A DNA stretch of 64,000 bases, from positions 1-64,000 of the forward strand of contig CAWKDN010000001.1 in NCBI GenBank assembly GCA_963848415.1, read 5' to 3'. This DNA is from CAVQBC01 sp963848415. GTDB taxonomy: Bacteria > Actinomycetota > Thermoleophilia > Solirubrobacterales > Solirubrobacteraceae. A program made the position numbers and the translations under genes. The notes under the pieces are model-generated. The model searched no databases and had not been told where the DNA came from. It saw nothing but the letters and a program-made list of their open reading frames with translations. Shown piece after piece: positions 55,419 to 63,545 of this stretch (the stretch's first letter is position 1; each line of letters begins with the position of its first letter).

Positions 55419-58282
55419 GACCGCAGCACCTCGCCGTCGGGGTCGTAGAAGGGCCGGGTCTGCACGCTGGCCTGCAGCCGCTGGTCGCCGTCGGAGATCG
55501 TGATCGTCGCGCCGTCGCCGGCGAGCGCGCTCGGCACCCACGCCAGGCCGATCACCTTGCCGAGCTGGGGCGAGTAGCGGGCGCTCGTGACGCGGCCGGC
55601 GGCCGCCGCGCCGTCGAGCACCGCAGCGCCCTCGGTCGGCACGTCGCCGTCGGCCATCGTGAAGCCCACCAGCGCGGTCTCATAGCCGCCGTTCTCGTTG
55701 GCGTGCTCGAGCGCCCAGCGGCCCATGAAGTCCTCGTCCTTGTCGAGCTTGACGATCCACGGCATGGCGGCGTTGTAGGGGGTCGACTCCGAATCCGTGT
55801 CCTGGCCGATGATCACGTGGAGCTTCTGCAGCCGCAGCAGCCGCTGGGGCTCCAGGCCGAAGGGCAGGATCCCGTGCGGCTCGCCCGCCGCGAGGATCGC
55901 GTCCCAGACGTGCTCGCCCTGGGCGGAGGGGAAGTGGATCTCGTAGCCGACCTCGCCGACGAAGCCGATGCGCATGACCAGGCAGGGCACGCCGGCGACC
56001 GGCGCGCGCCTGGCGTCCATGTAGCCGAAGCCGTCGCTGGAGGTGTCCAGGCCCGTCAGCGCGCCGAGGATGTCGCGGGCACGCGGGCCGGCGAGGTTGA
56101 CCGCCGAGAGCCCCTGGGTGACGTCGGTGATGTGCAGGTCCATCCGCCAGGCGGCCTGCCACCAGCTGAACCACTCCTCGACGGCGCTCGCGCCGCTGGA
56201 GGTCGTGGTGACGTAGAAGCTGTCCTCGTCCACGCGGCAGATCGTGCCGTCGTCGAGGATGCGCCCGGCGTCGGAGGTCACGACGCCGTAGCGGATGCGC
56301 CCCGGCTTGAGGTTCGAGAAGCGGTTGGGGTAGAGGCGATCGAGGAAGGCGCCGGCGTCCGGGCCCTGCACGAGCAGCTTGCCGAGCGTCGAGACGTCGA
56401 TCAGCCCGGCCTGCTCGTGCACCGCCAGCGCCTCGGCCTGCGGATCGCCGTAGTCGTAGGCGCGCCGCCAGTCGCCGGCCCACTCGACGGTGGCGCCGAG
56501 CTCGCGGTGGCGGCCGTGGATCGAGGAGCGCTTGGCCGGCTCGAACGGGCGGCCGGCGAGCGCGCCCATCGGCACCGTGACCCACGGCGGCCGAGCCGTC
56601 GTCTGCCCGACGTCGCGCAGCGTCTGGCCGGTCTCGCGCGCCATCAGCCGCGCCATCGCCAGCGACGAGTGCCGGCCCTGCGAGGGGCCCATCGTCACCG
56701 TCGTGTAGCGCTTGGCCAGCTCCATCGAGTCATAGCCCTCGGCGATCGCCTGGCGGACGTCCTTGACGGTGACGTCCTCGTCGAGGTCGACGAAGCACTT
56801 GCCGCGCCCCGCGCCGCTGACCGGCGGCGGGACGGCGACGTGCGGGCGCTCGCGGGTGAGCTCCGCGACGCGGTCGGCGGCTGCGCGCTCGGCGCCGCGG
56901 CTGTCGTCGTCGCCCAGCCCCAGCCCGTGCGCGGCGGCGGCGCCCGCCGCCTCGCCGGAGAGCTCGGCGGCGTCCGGCGCGCCCTCCCCCACCAGCTCGC
57001 CGGCCGCGTGGGAGGTGGCGACGAGATCGGTCAGCCGGAACTGGCCCACCGCCTCGTCGTAGACGGTGCGGGCGCCGGCCTGCAGGGGCAGCGACGCCGC
57101 CGGGGCCTCGCCGCCGGCGACGACGATCAGGTCGCAGTCGTAGCTGCGCTCGCCGCCCGCGCCGTCGATCGGGCCGAGCACCGCGCCGGTCACCGTCTTC
57201 TTGCCGAGCGCCTGGATCACCGTGCTGTGGGCCAGCACCTCGGTGCCGTGGGCGCCGAGCGCCTCGGCGGCGGGGTGGGTGACGCGCGGGCGCAGGTCGG
57301 CGACGGCCAGGACCTCGACGCCGGCGGCCTGCAGTGCGACGGCGGTCTCCCAGCCGCGGTCGCCGACGGTGGCGAGCACCGCTCGGTCGCCCGGCTTGAC
57401 GGCGTAGCGGGCCAGCAGGCCGCGGGCGCCGCCGGAGAGCATCACCCCCGGGCGGTCGTTGTCGGCGAAGACGAGCGGCTGCTCGATCGTGCCGGTGGCG
57501 AACACGAGCCGCGCGGCACGGATCTGGTGCAGCGTGGAGTCCTTCCACACCGGCACGAGCCCGTCGAAGCAGCCGAGCGCGGGCGCGCCGGTGAGCAGCT
57601 CGACGCCCGCCTCGCGCGCCTCCTGCGCCAGCCGGGCGGCGCGCTCGTGGCCGCCCTCGGCGAGCAGGCGCCCGCCGAGGTCGAGGCCCTCGTCGGCGAG
57701 CACGACGTCGGCGCCGAGCCGCGCGGCGGTCGTCGCGGCGCGCAGGCCGGCGGCGCCGCCGCCGACGACGAGGATGTCCGCATGGCGGCGGCGGTACTCC
57801 GTGCGCCACTCGCGCTCGGCCTGGCGCTTGGGCAGCTTGCCGAGGCCGGCCGCGTTGCGAAGCACCTTCTCGTACAGCGGCCACAGCCGGCGCGGCCAGA
57901 TGAAGGTCTTGTAGTAGAAGCCGACCGGCGTGAACGGCCCGCCGAACTTGTCGGAGGCCTGCATGACGTCCAGCTCGAGCCCGGGCGTCGCGTTGAGGTG
58001 CTTGACGACCATCCCGTCGCGCACGGGCTCAGAGCTAGCGCGCACGCCGGGCGCACCGTCGACGGCGACGAGATCGGTGCCGGCGCTCGGGCCGGCACCT
58101 CCCAGCAGGCCGCGGCGGCGGTGGTACTTGAAGCTGCGCGAGAAGACGCGGCGGCCGCCGGCGTAGAGCGCCGAGGCAACGGTGTCGCCCGCGAACGCCT
58201 GAACCGCCTTGCCGTCGAACGTGAACCGGACGGGCCGGGAGCGGTCGATCCGCTCGCCGGGCTGGACGGGCAGGCGGGTCAT
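55415..58282 (-). CDS. soxA: Sarcosine oxidase alpha subunit (SoxA/MgdC)
   Basis: 955-residue subunit, standard size. N-terminal 2Fe-2S-ferredoxin-like segment without cysteines (VRFTFDGKAVQAFAGDTVAS), NAD-binding Rossmann domain near residue 170 (DILVVGGGAAGLRAATTAAR), a second dinucleotide half (YDCDLIVVAGGEAPAASLPL) and the C-terminal tetrahydrofolate-binding GcvT-like domain from about residue 600 (VHEQAGLIDVSTLGKLLVQG, VGEVGYEIHFPSAQGEHVW). It captures the formaldehyde-level carbon as 5,10-methylene-THF. Overlaps soxD and soxG by the ATGA pattern. Confidence 0.93.
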   Translation of the reverse strand: MTRLPVQPGERIDRSRPVRFTFDGKAVQAFAGDTVASALYAGGRRVFSRSFKYHRRRGLLGGAGPSAGTDLVAVDGAPGVRASSEPVRDGMVVKHLNATPGLELDVMQASDKFGGPFTPVGFYYKTFIWPRRLWPLYEKVLRNAAGLGKLPKRQAEREWRTEYRRRHADILVVGGGAAGLRAATTAARLGADVVLADEGLDLGGRLLAEGGHERAARLAQEAREAGVELLTGAPALGCFDGLVPVWKDSTLHQIRAARLVFATGTIEQPLVFADNDRPGVMLSGGARGLLARYAVKPGDRAVLATVGDRGWETAVALQAAGVEVLAVADLRPRVTHPAAEALGAHGTEVLAHSTVIQALGKKTVTGAVLGPIDGAGGERSYDCDLIVVAGGEAPAASLPLQAGARTVYDEAVGQFRLTDLVATSHAAGELVGEGAPDAAELSGEAAGAAAAHGLGLGDDDSRGAERAAADRVAELTRERPHVAVPPPVSGAGRGKCFVDLDEDVTVKDVRQAIAEGYDSMELAKRYTTVTMGPSQGRHSSLAMARLMARETGQTLRDVGQTTARPPWVTVPMGALAGRPFEPAKRSSIHGRHRELGATVEWAGDWRRAYDYGDPQAEALAVHEQAGLIDVSTLGKLLVQGPDAGAFLDRLYPNRFSNLKPGRIRYGVVTSDAGRILDDGTICRVDEDSFYVTTTSSGASAVEEWFSWWQAAWRMDLHITDVTQGLSAVNLAGPRARDILGALTGLDTSSDGFGYMDARRAPVAGVPCLVMRIGFVGEVGYEIHFPSAQGEHVWDAILAAGEPHGILPFGLEPQRLLRLQKLHVIIGQDTDSESTPYNAAMPWIVKLDKDEDFMGRWALEHANENGGYETALVGFTMADGDVPTEGAAVLDGAAAAGRVTSARYSPQLGKVIGLAWVPSALAGDGATITISDGDQRLQASVQTRPFYDPDGEVLRS

Positions 58283-58602
58283 GTCAGCGAGGCCTCCGAG
58301 CCGCTGCCCTGGGGCACCGGCGTGTTCGGGTCGCCCTCGGCCGCCGGGGCGTCCTGGGCCAGCGCGGTGAAGAGCACCTCGTTGGTGCGCGTGTCGCGCT
58401 CGGCGAGGAACCAGGCGCGGCAGCCCGAGCGATGGAACCACCACTCCCGCTGGACCCCCGCGACGTTGCGGCGGAAGTAGTTGTACTCGTTGAGCTCGCG
58501 GAAGGAGGGCCGCTCGGCCGGGCGGGCGGAGAGCTCACCGCCGTAGCCGAAGTCGGTGACTTCGCGGGTGCCGCAGTTCGGGCAGGTCAGAAGGAAGGAC
58601 AT
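58279..58602 (-). CDS. soxD: Sarcosine oxidase delta subunit (SoxD/MgdB)
   Basis: 107-residue zinc protein. Zinc ligands are visible as CPNCGTREVTDFGYGGEL and the His/Cys of WWFHRSGCRAWFLAERDTR; the middle NEYNYFRRNVAGVQREWW is strongly conserved in the family. First gene of the operon soxD-A-G-B-fhs-fchA-gntR-folD. The ATG 58602 lies 10 bases after a TAGGAT hexamer, so the operon message starts with little or no leader. Confidence 0.92.
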   Translation of the reverse strand: MSFLLTCPNCGTREVTDFGYGGELSARPAERPSFRELNEYNYFRRNVAGVQREWWFHRSGCRAWFLAERDTRTNEVLFTALAQDAPAAEGDPNTPVPQGSGSEASLT

Positions 58603-58612
58603 GACGCGCGAG

Positions 58613-58641
58613 ATCCTAGACAAATAGGTACAAAACGGCAA
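58613..58641 (-). promoter_or_regulatory. Promoter of the sox-C1 operon
   Basis: On the minus strand TTGCCG (58641-58636), a 17-bp spacer and TAGGAT (58618-58613), ending 10 bases before the soxD ATG. The spacer is unusually AT-rich (TTTTGTACCTATTTGTC) for this genome. Confidence 0.6.
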
Positions 58642-58686
58642 CCCCACCGGATGGCGGATTGGCCTCGCCGGCCGACCACCCGAAAG

Positions 58687-58698
58687 GTGATATATCAC
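58687..58698. promoter_or_regulatory. AT-rich palindrome upstream of soxD
   Basis: GTGATATATCAC, a perfect 12-bp palindrome in a GC-rich setting, 46 bases upstream of the proposed -35. It is a candidate site for the GntR regulator encoded in the same operon; the pairing is inference. Confidence 0.45.
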
Positions 58699-58845
58699 GC
58701 CGTCCGACGCGGCGCACCGACGCGACTGCACGTTGCCACCGCATATGGTGCAAAGTGCAGGAGGATCAGCCGCTCGGCGAGGCCGGCCCGCTGCGGGCCA
58801 CCCTCGGTGCGGTGTTCGCCCACCCTTGCGCGTAGGTTTCGCCCC

Positions 58846-59937
58846 TCAGGGCGTGACCGGCCCGGGCAGCGGACCCTCGTACGGCGTCGGGTCGACGTGG
58901 ATCCGCGAGACCGGTCCGATCGCGATCCCGCGCGGGAGACCGAAGTCGGGTCCGCCGGCCGGCGCGCCGTTGTCCGAGAGCGTGGTCCTGACGCCCGTGA
59001 CCGGGTCCACGCGCACGATCGAGCCGACGTAGCTGTCGGTGACAAGGATGTCGCCGCTCGCCTCGACCGCGAGCTGGTCGACCGCCTGGAAGAACGCGCC
59101 GCCGACGGGATCGTTGTTGTGCGTCACGGTCGTGCGGGCGCCGGTCGCCGGGTCGACGCGCGTGACCCCGCCCCAGCCGCCGAGCTGGCCGTCGGTGATC
59201 AGGATGTCCCCGGCCGCGTCGGTGGCGACCCCCTCCGGGCTGACGAAGTCCGTCCCGCCGACGGGGCTGGTGTTGCGCGAGACGAGCGTGCGCGTGCCGG
59301 CCTGGGGATCGACCCGGACCACCTTGCCGCCGTTCGGGAAGACGTCGTCGGTGACGAGGATGTCGCCGTCGGGCTCGAGCGCCAGGCCGCTCGCGTAGTC
59401 GAGGTTGGGCGCGCCCGCGGGAGCGCCCATGCGCGAGACGGTGGTGCGCACGCCCGTCGCCGGGTCGATCCGCAGCACGCCGCCGTTGCCGTTGGCGAAG
59501 GCCGTGGCGTCGGTGACCAGGAGGCTGCCGTCGGCCTCGACCGCGATGCCGGTGGGCCGGACCAGATCGGGGCCGCCGTTGGGCGTGGCGTTGTCGGAGA
59601 CGACCGTGCGGGCGCCGGTGAAGCGGCTCACGCGGACCACCTGCGGGTTCGCTCCGTAGCTGTCGGTCACGACGATGTCGCCGTCGGCCTCGAAGGCGAG
59701 CCTGTTCGGGCTCACCAGGTCCGGCCCGCCGACGGGGTCGTCGTTCTCGGTGAGGCTGGCCCGCGCGCCTGAGGCCGGGTTGACGGAGATCAGCCCGCCG
59801 TCTCCGGCGATCCCGTCGATCGCCGTGTCGGTCACGACGATCTTGTCGACCGCAGAGGCGGTCTGCGGGAGCCCGGCGAGCACTCCGGCGGCCAGCAGGG
59901 CCGCGGCGAGCGGACGGGGCAAGGACGAGCGAGCCAT
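58846..59937 (-). CDS. Secreted NHL/SMP-30-like beta-propeller protein
   Basis: 363 residues with a clear signal peptide (PRPLAAALLAAGVLAGLPQTASA). Six to seven repeats follow, each built on GxAxExDGDILVTD and VVRVDP.TGARTxVSxN (for example LALEPDGDILVTDDVFPNGG), forming a beta-propeller. No lyase or lactonase catalytic set could be identified. ATG 59937 has GAAGGGAT upstream, a conventional leader. Same strand as the sox operon but separated from it by 243 bases; no evidence that it belongs to it. Confidence 0.82.
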   Translation of the reverse strand: MARSSLPRPLAAALLAAGVLAGLPQTASAVDKIVVTDTAIDGIAGDGGLISVNPASGARASLTENDDPVGGPDLVSPNRLAFEADGDIVVTDSYGANPQVVRVSRFTGARTVVSDNATPNGGPDLVRPTGIAVEADGSLLVTDATAFANGNGGVLRIDPATGVRTTVSRMGAPAGAPNLDYASGLALEPDGDILVTDDVFPNGGKVVRVDPQAGTRTLVSRNTSPVGGTDFVSPEGVATDAAGDILITDGQLGGWGGVTRVDPATGARTTVTHNNDPVGGAFFQAVDQLAVEASGDILVTDSYVGSIVRVDPVTGVRTTLSDNGAPAGGPDFGLPRGIAIGPVSRIHVDPTPYEGPLPGPVTP

Positions 59938-60036
59938 CGGGAATCCCTTCGTCGGCGTTGGGGGCCAGTCCTGTCCCCTGCCCACCGAGGACGCCCGCGG
60001 CTCGCGGGCTATTCCGGCAGCAGCGCGGCCAACGGC

Positions 60037-61341
60037 TCAGGTCGCGCCGTCGCGGCCGGGGATCCAGCCCGTCCCCGCCAGCGGCACGCGCGCCATCGCC
60101 GACGCCTCCACGGTGAGCGCCACCAGGTCCTCGGGCTCGAGGTTGTGCAGGTGGGACTTGCCGCAGGCGCGGGCGAGCGTCTGGGCCTCGAGCGTCATCG
60201 TGCGCAGGTAGTTGGCCAGCCGGCGGCCGCCCAGCTCGGGGTCGAAGCGCGCCGCGAGCTCGTCGTCCTGGGTCGAGATGCCGACCGGGTCGCGACCGGC
60301 CTGCCAGTCGTCGTAGGTGCCCGCCGAGGCGCCGATCGCGCGGTAGGCGGCGTCGTACTCCGGCGCGTTGTCGCCCAGCGCGATCATGGCCGCGACGCCG
60401 ATCGAGACGGCGTCGGCGCCGAGCGCGAGCGCCTTGGCCACGTCGGCGCCGGAGCGGATCCCGCCCGAGACGACCAGCTGGACCTCGCGGTGCATCCCGA
60501 GCTCCTGCAGCGCCTCCACGGCCTGCGGGATGGCGGCCAGGATCGGGATCCCGACGTGCTCGATGAAGACGTCCTGGGTGGCGGCGGTCCCGCCCTGCAT
60601 GCCGTCCAGGACGATCACGTCGGCGCCGGCCTTGACCGCCAGCGCGGTGTCGAAGTAAGGCCGCGAGGCACCGACCTTGATGAAGATCGGCGTCTGCCAG
60701 TCGGTGATCTCGCGCAGCTCCTCGATCTTGATCTCGAGGTCGTCGGGGCCGGTCCAGTCCGGGTGCCGGCAGGCGCTGCGCTGGTCGATCCCGCGCGGCA
60801 GGTCGCGCATCTCGGCGACGCGGTCGGAGATCTTCTGGCCGAGCAGCATCCCGCCGCCGCCGGGCTTGGCGCCCTGGCCCACCACGACCTCGATCGCGTC
60901 GGCGCGGCGCAGGTCGTCCGGGTTCATCCCGTAGCGGGAGGGGAGCAGCTGGTAGACGAGCCGCTCGGACGCCGCCCGCTCCTCCGGGGTCATGCCGCCG
61001 TCGCCGGTCGTCGTGCACGTCCCGACCGCGGTGGCGCCGCGCCCCAGTGCCTCCTTGGCCGGCGCCGAGAGCGCGCCGAAGCTCATCCCCGCGATCGTGA
61101 TCGGGATCGCCAGCTCCAGCGGGCGCCGCGCGTGGCGCGTGCCGAGCACGACGTCGGTGTCGCAGCGCTCGCGGTAGCCCTCCAGCGGATAGCGCGACAT
61201 GCTCGCGCCGAGGAAGAGCAGGTCGTCGAAGTGCGGCAGCTTGCGCTTGGCGCCCCAGCCGCGGATGTCGTAGATGCCCTCGCGCGCCGAGCGCTGGATC
61301 TCGGCGATGACCTCGGGCGGGAAGGTGGCCGACTCCCTCAT
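60037..61341 (-). CDS. FMN-binding glutamate-synthase-like subunit (GlxD / N-methylglutamate synthase MgsC)
   Basis: 434 residues corresponding to the synthase barrel of glutamate synthase: ITIAGMSFGALSAPAKEALG, TTTGDGGMTPEERAASERLV, VVGQGAKPGGGGMLLGQKIS, FIKVGASRPYFDTALAVKAG, VIVLDGMQGGTAATQDVFIE and the FMN phosphate site VVSGGIRSGADVAKALALGA. Residues CRHPDWTGPDD sit where glutamate synthase has its 3Fe-4S cysteines, but the full cluster set is not evident. With the two overlapping upstream genes it makes a three-subunit enzyme. In methylotrophs the matching set is MgsABC, which makes N-methylglutamate from methylamine-derived nitrogen and glutamate or 2-oxoglutarate. Confidence 0.85.
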   Translation of the reverse strand: MRESATFPPEVIAEIQRSAREGIYDIRGWGAKRKLPHFDDLLFLGASMSRYPLEGYRERCDTDVVLGTRHARRPLELAIPITIAGMSFGALSAPAKEALGRGATAVGTCTTTGDGGMTPEERAASERLVYQLLPSRYGMNPDDLRRADAIEVVVGQGAKPGGGGMLLGQKISDRVAEMRDLPRGIDQRSACRHPDWTGPDDLEIKIEELREITDWQTPIFIKVGASRPYFDTALAVKAGADVIVLDGMQGGTAATQDVFIEHVGIPILAAIPQAVEALQELGMHREVQLVVSGGIRSGADVAKALALGADAVSIGVAAMIALGDNAPEYDAAYRAIGASAGTYDDWQAGRDPVGISTQDDELAARFDPELGGRRLANYLRTMTLEAQTLARACGKSHLHNLEPEDLVALTVEASAMARVPLAGTGWIPGRDGAT

Positions 61342-62045
61342 CCGTAGGCGCCGGCGTCGTCGACGGTGAACGAGTACAGCTGCCGCGCCGAGCCGTAGCG
61401 GCGGAAGTCCTCGGGCGCGACGTCGTCGATCCCGGCGGCCGCGAGCAGCTCGGCGAGCTCGGCGACGTGCTCGGCGCGCAGCTCCTTCTCGACGCAGTCG
61501 GCGCCCAGCTCGCCGGCCCGGCCGCGGACGTACAGGCGCGCCTCGTAGAGCGAGTCGCCGAGCGCCTCGCCGGCGTCGCCGCAGACCACCAGCCGGCCCT
61601 TCTGGCCCATGAACGCCGCCATGTGCCCCACGGAGCCGCGCACGACGACGTCGATGCCCTTCATCGAGATCCCGCAGCGGGCGGAGGCGTCGCCGTGGAC
61701 GACCAGCAGGCCGCCGCGGCCGGTGGCGCCCGCGGACTGGCTGGCGGCGCCCTCGACGACGACCGTGCCGGACATCATGTTCTCGGCCACGCCGACGCCG
61801 GCGTTGCCGCGCACGCGCACGGAGGCGTGCTGGTTCATGCCGGCGCAGTAGTAGCCCACGTGGCCCTCGATCTCGAGCTCGAGCGGAGCGTCGAGGCCGA
61901 CGGCGACGCTGTGGCGCCCGCCGGGGTTGACCACGCGCCAGCGCCGCGGCGCCTGCGGGTCGTCCGCCGCCGCGTGCAGGCGCGCGTTGAGCTCGCGCAG
62001 GCTCGTGGCGGCGAGGTCGACCGTCTCGGCCGCCACCGTCGTCAC
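61338..62045 (-). CDS. GXGXG-domain glutamate-synthase-like subunit (GlxC / MgsB)
   Basis: 235 residues equivalent to the C-terminal beta-helix of glutamate synthase. Repeated glycine turns: HVGYYCAGMNQHASVRVRGN, GVGVAENMMSGTVVVEGAAS, GRGGLLVVHGDASARCGISM, GIDVVVRGSVGHMAAFMGQK. It links the amidotransferase and synthase parts structurally. GTG 62045 overlaps the stop of the upstream amidotransferase gene and its own stop overlaps the synthase ATG, so the three are co-translated. Confidence 0.85.
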   Translation of the reverse strand: MTTVAAETVDLAATSLRELNARLHAAADDPQAPRRWRVVNPGGRHSVAVGLDAPLELEIEGHVGYYCAGMNQHASVRVRGNAGVGVAENMMSGTVVVEGAASQSAGATGRGGLLVVHGDASARCGISMKGIDVVVRGSVGHMAAFMGQKGRLVVCGDAGEALGDSLYEARLYVRGRAGELGADCVEKELRAEHVAELAELLAAAGIDDVAPEDFRRYGSARQLYSFTVDDAGAYG

Positions 62046-62950
62046 GCGACGGCCTCCCGCGCCCAGCTGTACACCCGGCCGGGCTCGGGCTCCCACAGCT
62101 CGGCCTCCTCGGCGCCGGGTAGGACGGCGATCGCGCGGTACTCGGAGGCCATCGCCACCCAGTCGTCCGTCTCGGCCATCACGGCGGGCTTGCAGGCGAT
62201 CGGGTCGCGCAGCACGGCGAACCCGTCGGCGGTGCCGACGGCGAAGGTGTAGAAGCCGTCGAGGTCGTCCAGGCAACCCGCCAGCGCCTCGTCCAGGCCC
62301 GCGCCCTCGCGCATCCGCCAGGTCAGGTAGCCCGCGGCGACCTCGGTGTCGTTGTCGGTCTGCAGCTCGATGCCCTCGCGGCGCAGCCGGCGGCGCCACA
62401 GGTTGTGGTTCGAGAGCGAGCCGTTGTGGACGAGGCAGAGGTCCAGGCCGGTGGAGAACGGGTGCGAGTGCTCAGTGGTCACGCGGCTCTCGGTGGCCAT
62501 GCGGGTGTGCCCGAGCGCGTGGCTGCCCTGCACGCCGGCGAGGCCGAAGCGGGCCACGAACGTGCGCGGGTCGCCCATCTCCTTGTAGATCTCGATCGTC
62601 TCGCCCGCGCTCATCACGCGCAGCTCCGGGTGGCGCTCGCGCAGCCAGCCCTGAGCGGTGGCCGCGTCCGTGCCGACCGCGAGCACCGCGTGGCTGGCGC
62701 GCACCTCGGGCTCGGGCGCCGCGCCGAACGCGTCGCTCAGCCCGGCGTGCACGGCGCCCCAGTCCTGGCGCGGGTCGGGCGAGAACAGCGTGACCTTGGA
62801 GGCGCCGGCGGGCGCCGGCTCGCGGTAGAAGGCCACCCCGGCACTGTCTGGGCCGCGATCGGCCAGCTGGCCGAGCATCGCGCCCAGGTGGGTGCCGAGC
62901 TCCTCCGAGACGGTGGAGGACTTGCTGAAGAGACCTGCAATGCCACACAT
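62042..62950 (-). CDS. Class II glutamine amidotransferase subunit (GlxB / MgsA)
   Basis: 302 residues starting MCGIAGLF: Cys2 is the N-terminal nucleophile after Met removal. Further motifs GQLADRGPDSAGVAFYRE, HALGHTRMATESRVTTEHSH, CLVHNGSLSNHNLWRRRLRR and DNDTEVAAGYLTWRMREG are those of Ntn glutaminases. It supplies ammonia (or processes a glutamine analogue such as gamma-glutamylmethylamide) for the FMN subunit. TAGACT ends 9 bases before the ATG, so the operon is probably leaderless. Confidence 0.88.
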   Translation of the reverse strand: MCGIAGLFSKSSTVSEELGTHLGAMLGQLADRGPDSAGVAFYREPAPAGASKVTLFSPDPRQDWGAVHAGLSDAFGAAPEPEVRASHAVLAVGTDAATAQGWLRERHPELRVMSAGETIEIYKEMGDPRTFVARFGLAGVQGSHALGHTRMATESRVTTEHSHPFSTGLDLCLVHNGSLSNHNLWRRRLRREGIELQTDNDTEVAAGYLTWRMREGAGLDEALAGCLDDLDGFYTFAVGTADGFAVLRDPIACKPAVMAETDDWVAMASEYRAIAVLPGAEEAELWEPEPGRVYSWAREAVA

Positions 62951-63048
62951 GGGACGGCGAGTCTAGTGTGGACCTCCGCCACCGCCCATGGTCCGCAGCG
63001 GCACAATCTGGCCGCCCGTCATGGAGGATCCGGACACCCAGCCGTGGC

Positions 63049-63282
63049 CTAGGTGGCGCGCCGGCGCGAAACCAGCAGCCACACCCGCAGCACGATGTAG
63101 CCCGGGAGGTTCACGAGCAGCACGAGCAGGCACCACCAGAGCCTGACTGCGGCGCTCATCGGCTCGGCCCGGACCTCGATCCAGGTCAAGTAGACGAGCA
63201 GCGCCAGCAGCACCTGCAGGACGAGGGGGGCATTGCCCGTGAGCACGAACACGATCATGCGCGAGCCGACGATAGCCTCCAT
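63049..63282 (-). CDS. Small membrane protein, two helices
   Basis: 77 residues with two transmembrane segments: IVFVLTGNAPLVLQVLLALLVYL and LWWCLLVLLVNLPGYIVLRV, joined by a charged loop (WIEVRAEPMSAAVR). Looks like a PLDc_N-type or general small membrane protein; function unknown. ATG 63282 chosen; the frame is open further upstream but without coding character. Confidence 0.6.
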   Translation of the reverse strand: MEAIVGSRMIVFVLTGNAPLVLQVLLALLVYLTWIEVRAEPMSAAVRLWWCLLVLLVNLPGYIVLRVWLLVSRRRAT

Positions 63283-63383
63283 GGAGACGCGCGGTCGTGG
63301 CTCTAGAAGCCTCCACCGGTGTGTGCAGTCCGAACCGGCTACGGAGCGATCGCCCTCCCCATCGCCCGTCGCACCGGGATGGC

Positions 63384-63402
63384 AGTGTCCGGTCTGGACA
63401 CT
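63384..63402. promoter_or_regulatory. Palindrome upstream of the ammonium transporter
   Basis: AGTGTCCGGTCTGGACACT: perfect 7-bp arms around a 5-base centre, 144 bases before the amt ATG and about 100 before the divergent small membrane gene. A likely dimeric repressor/activator site, regulator unknown. The rest of 63283-63545 shows no gene. Confidence 0.55.
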
Positions 63403-63545
63403 ACAGTTGCGCCAAGAGTGGAGGAGCCCGACATTGCGCCTTCCTGCCCGGCTGGAAACGATCCTGGACCAGGAGGCCGGGCGCCGTCCACGTCCGCGAG
63501 GGTGGGGCAGGCGGCCTGGAGCCATTCGGAGGAGGTCGTGCGCGC

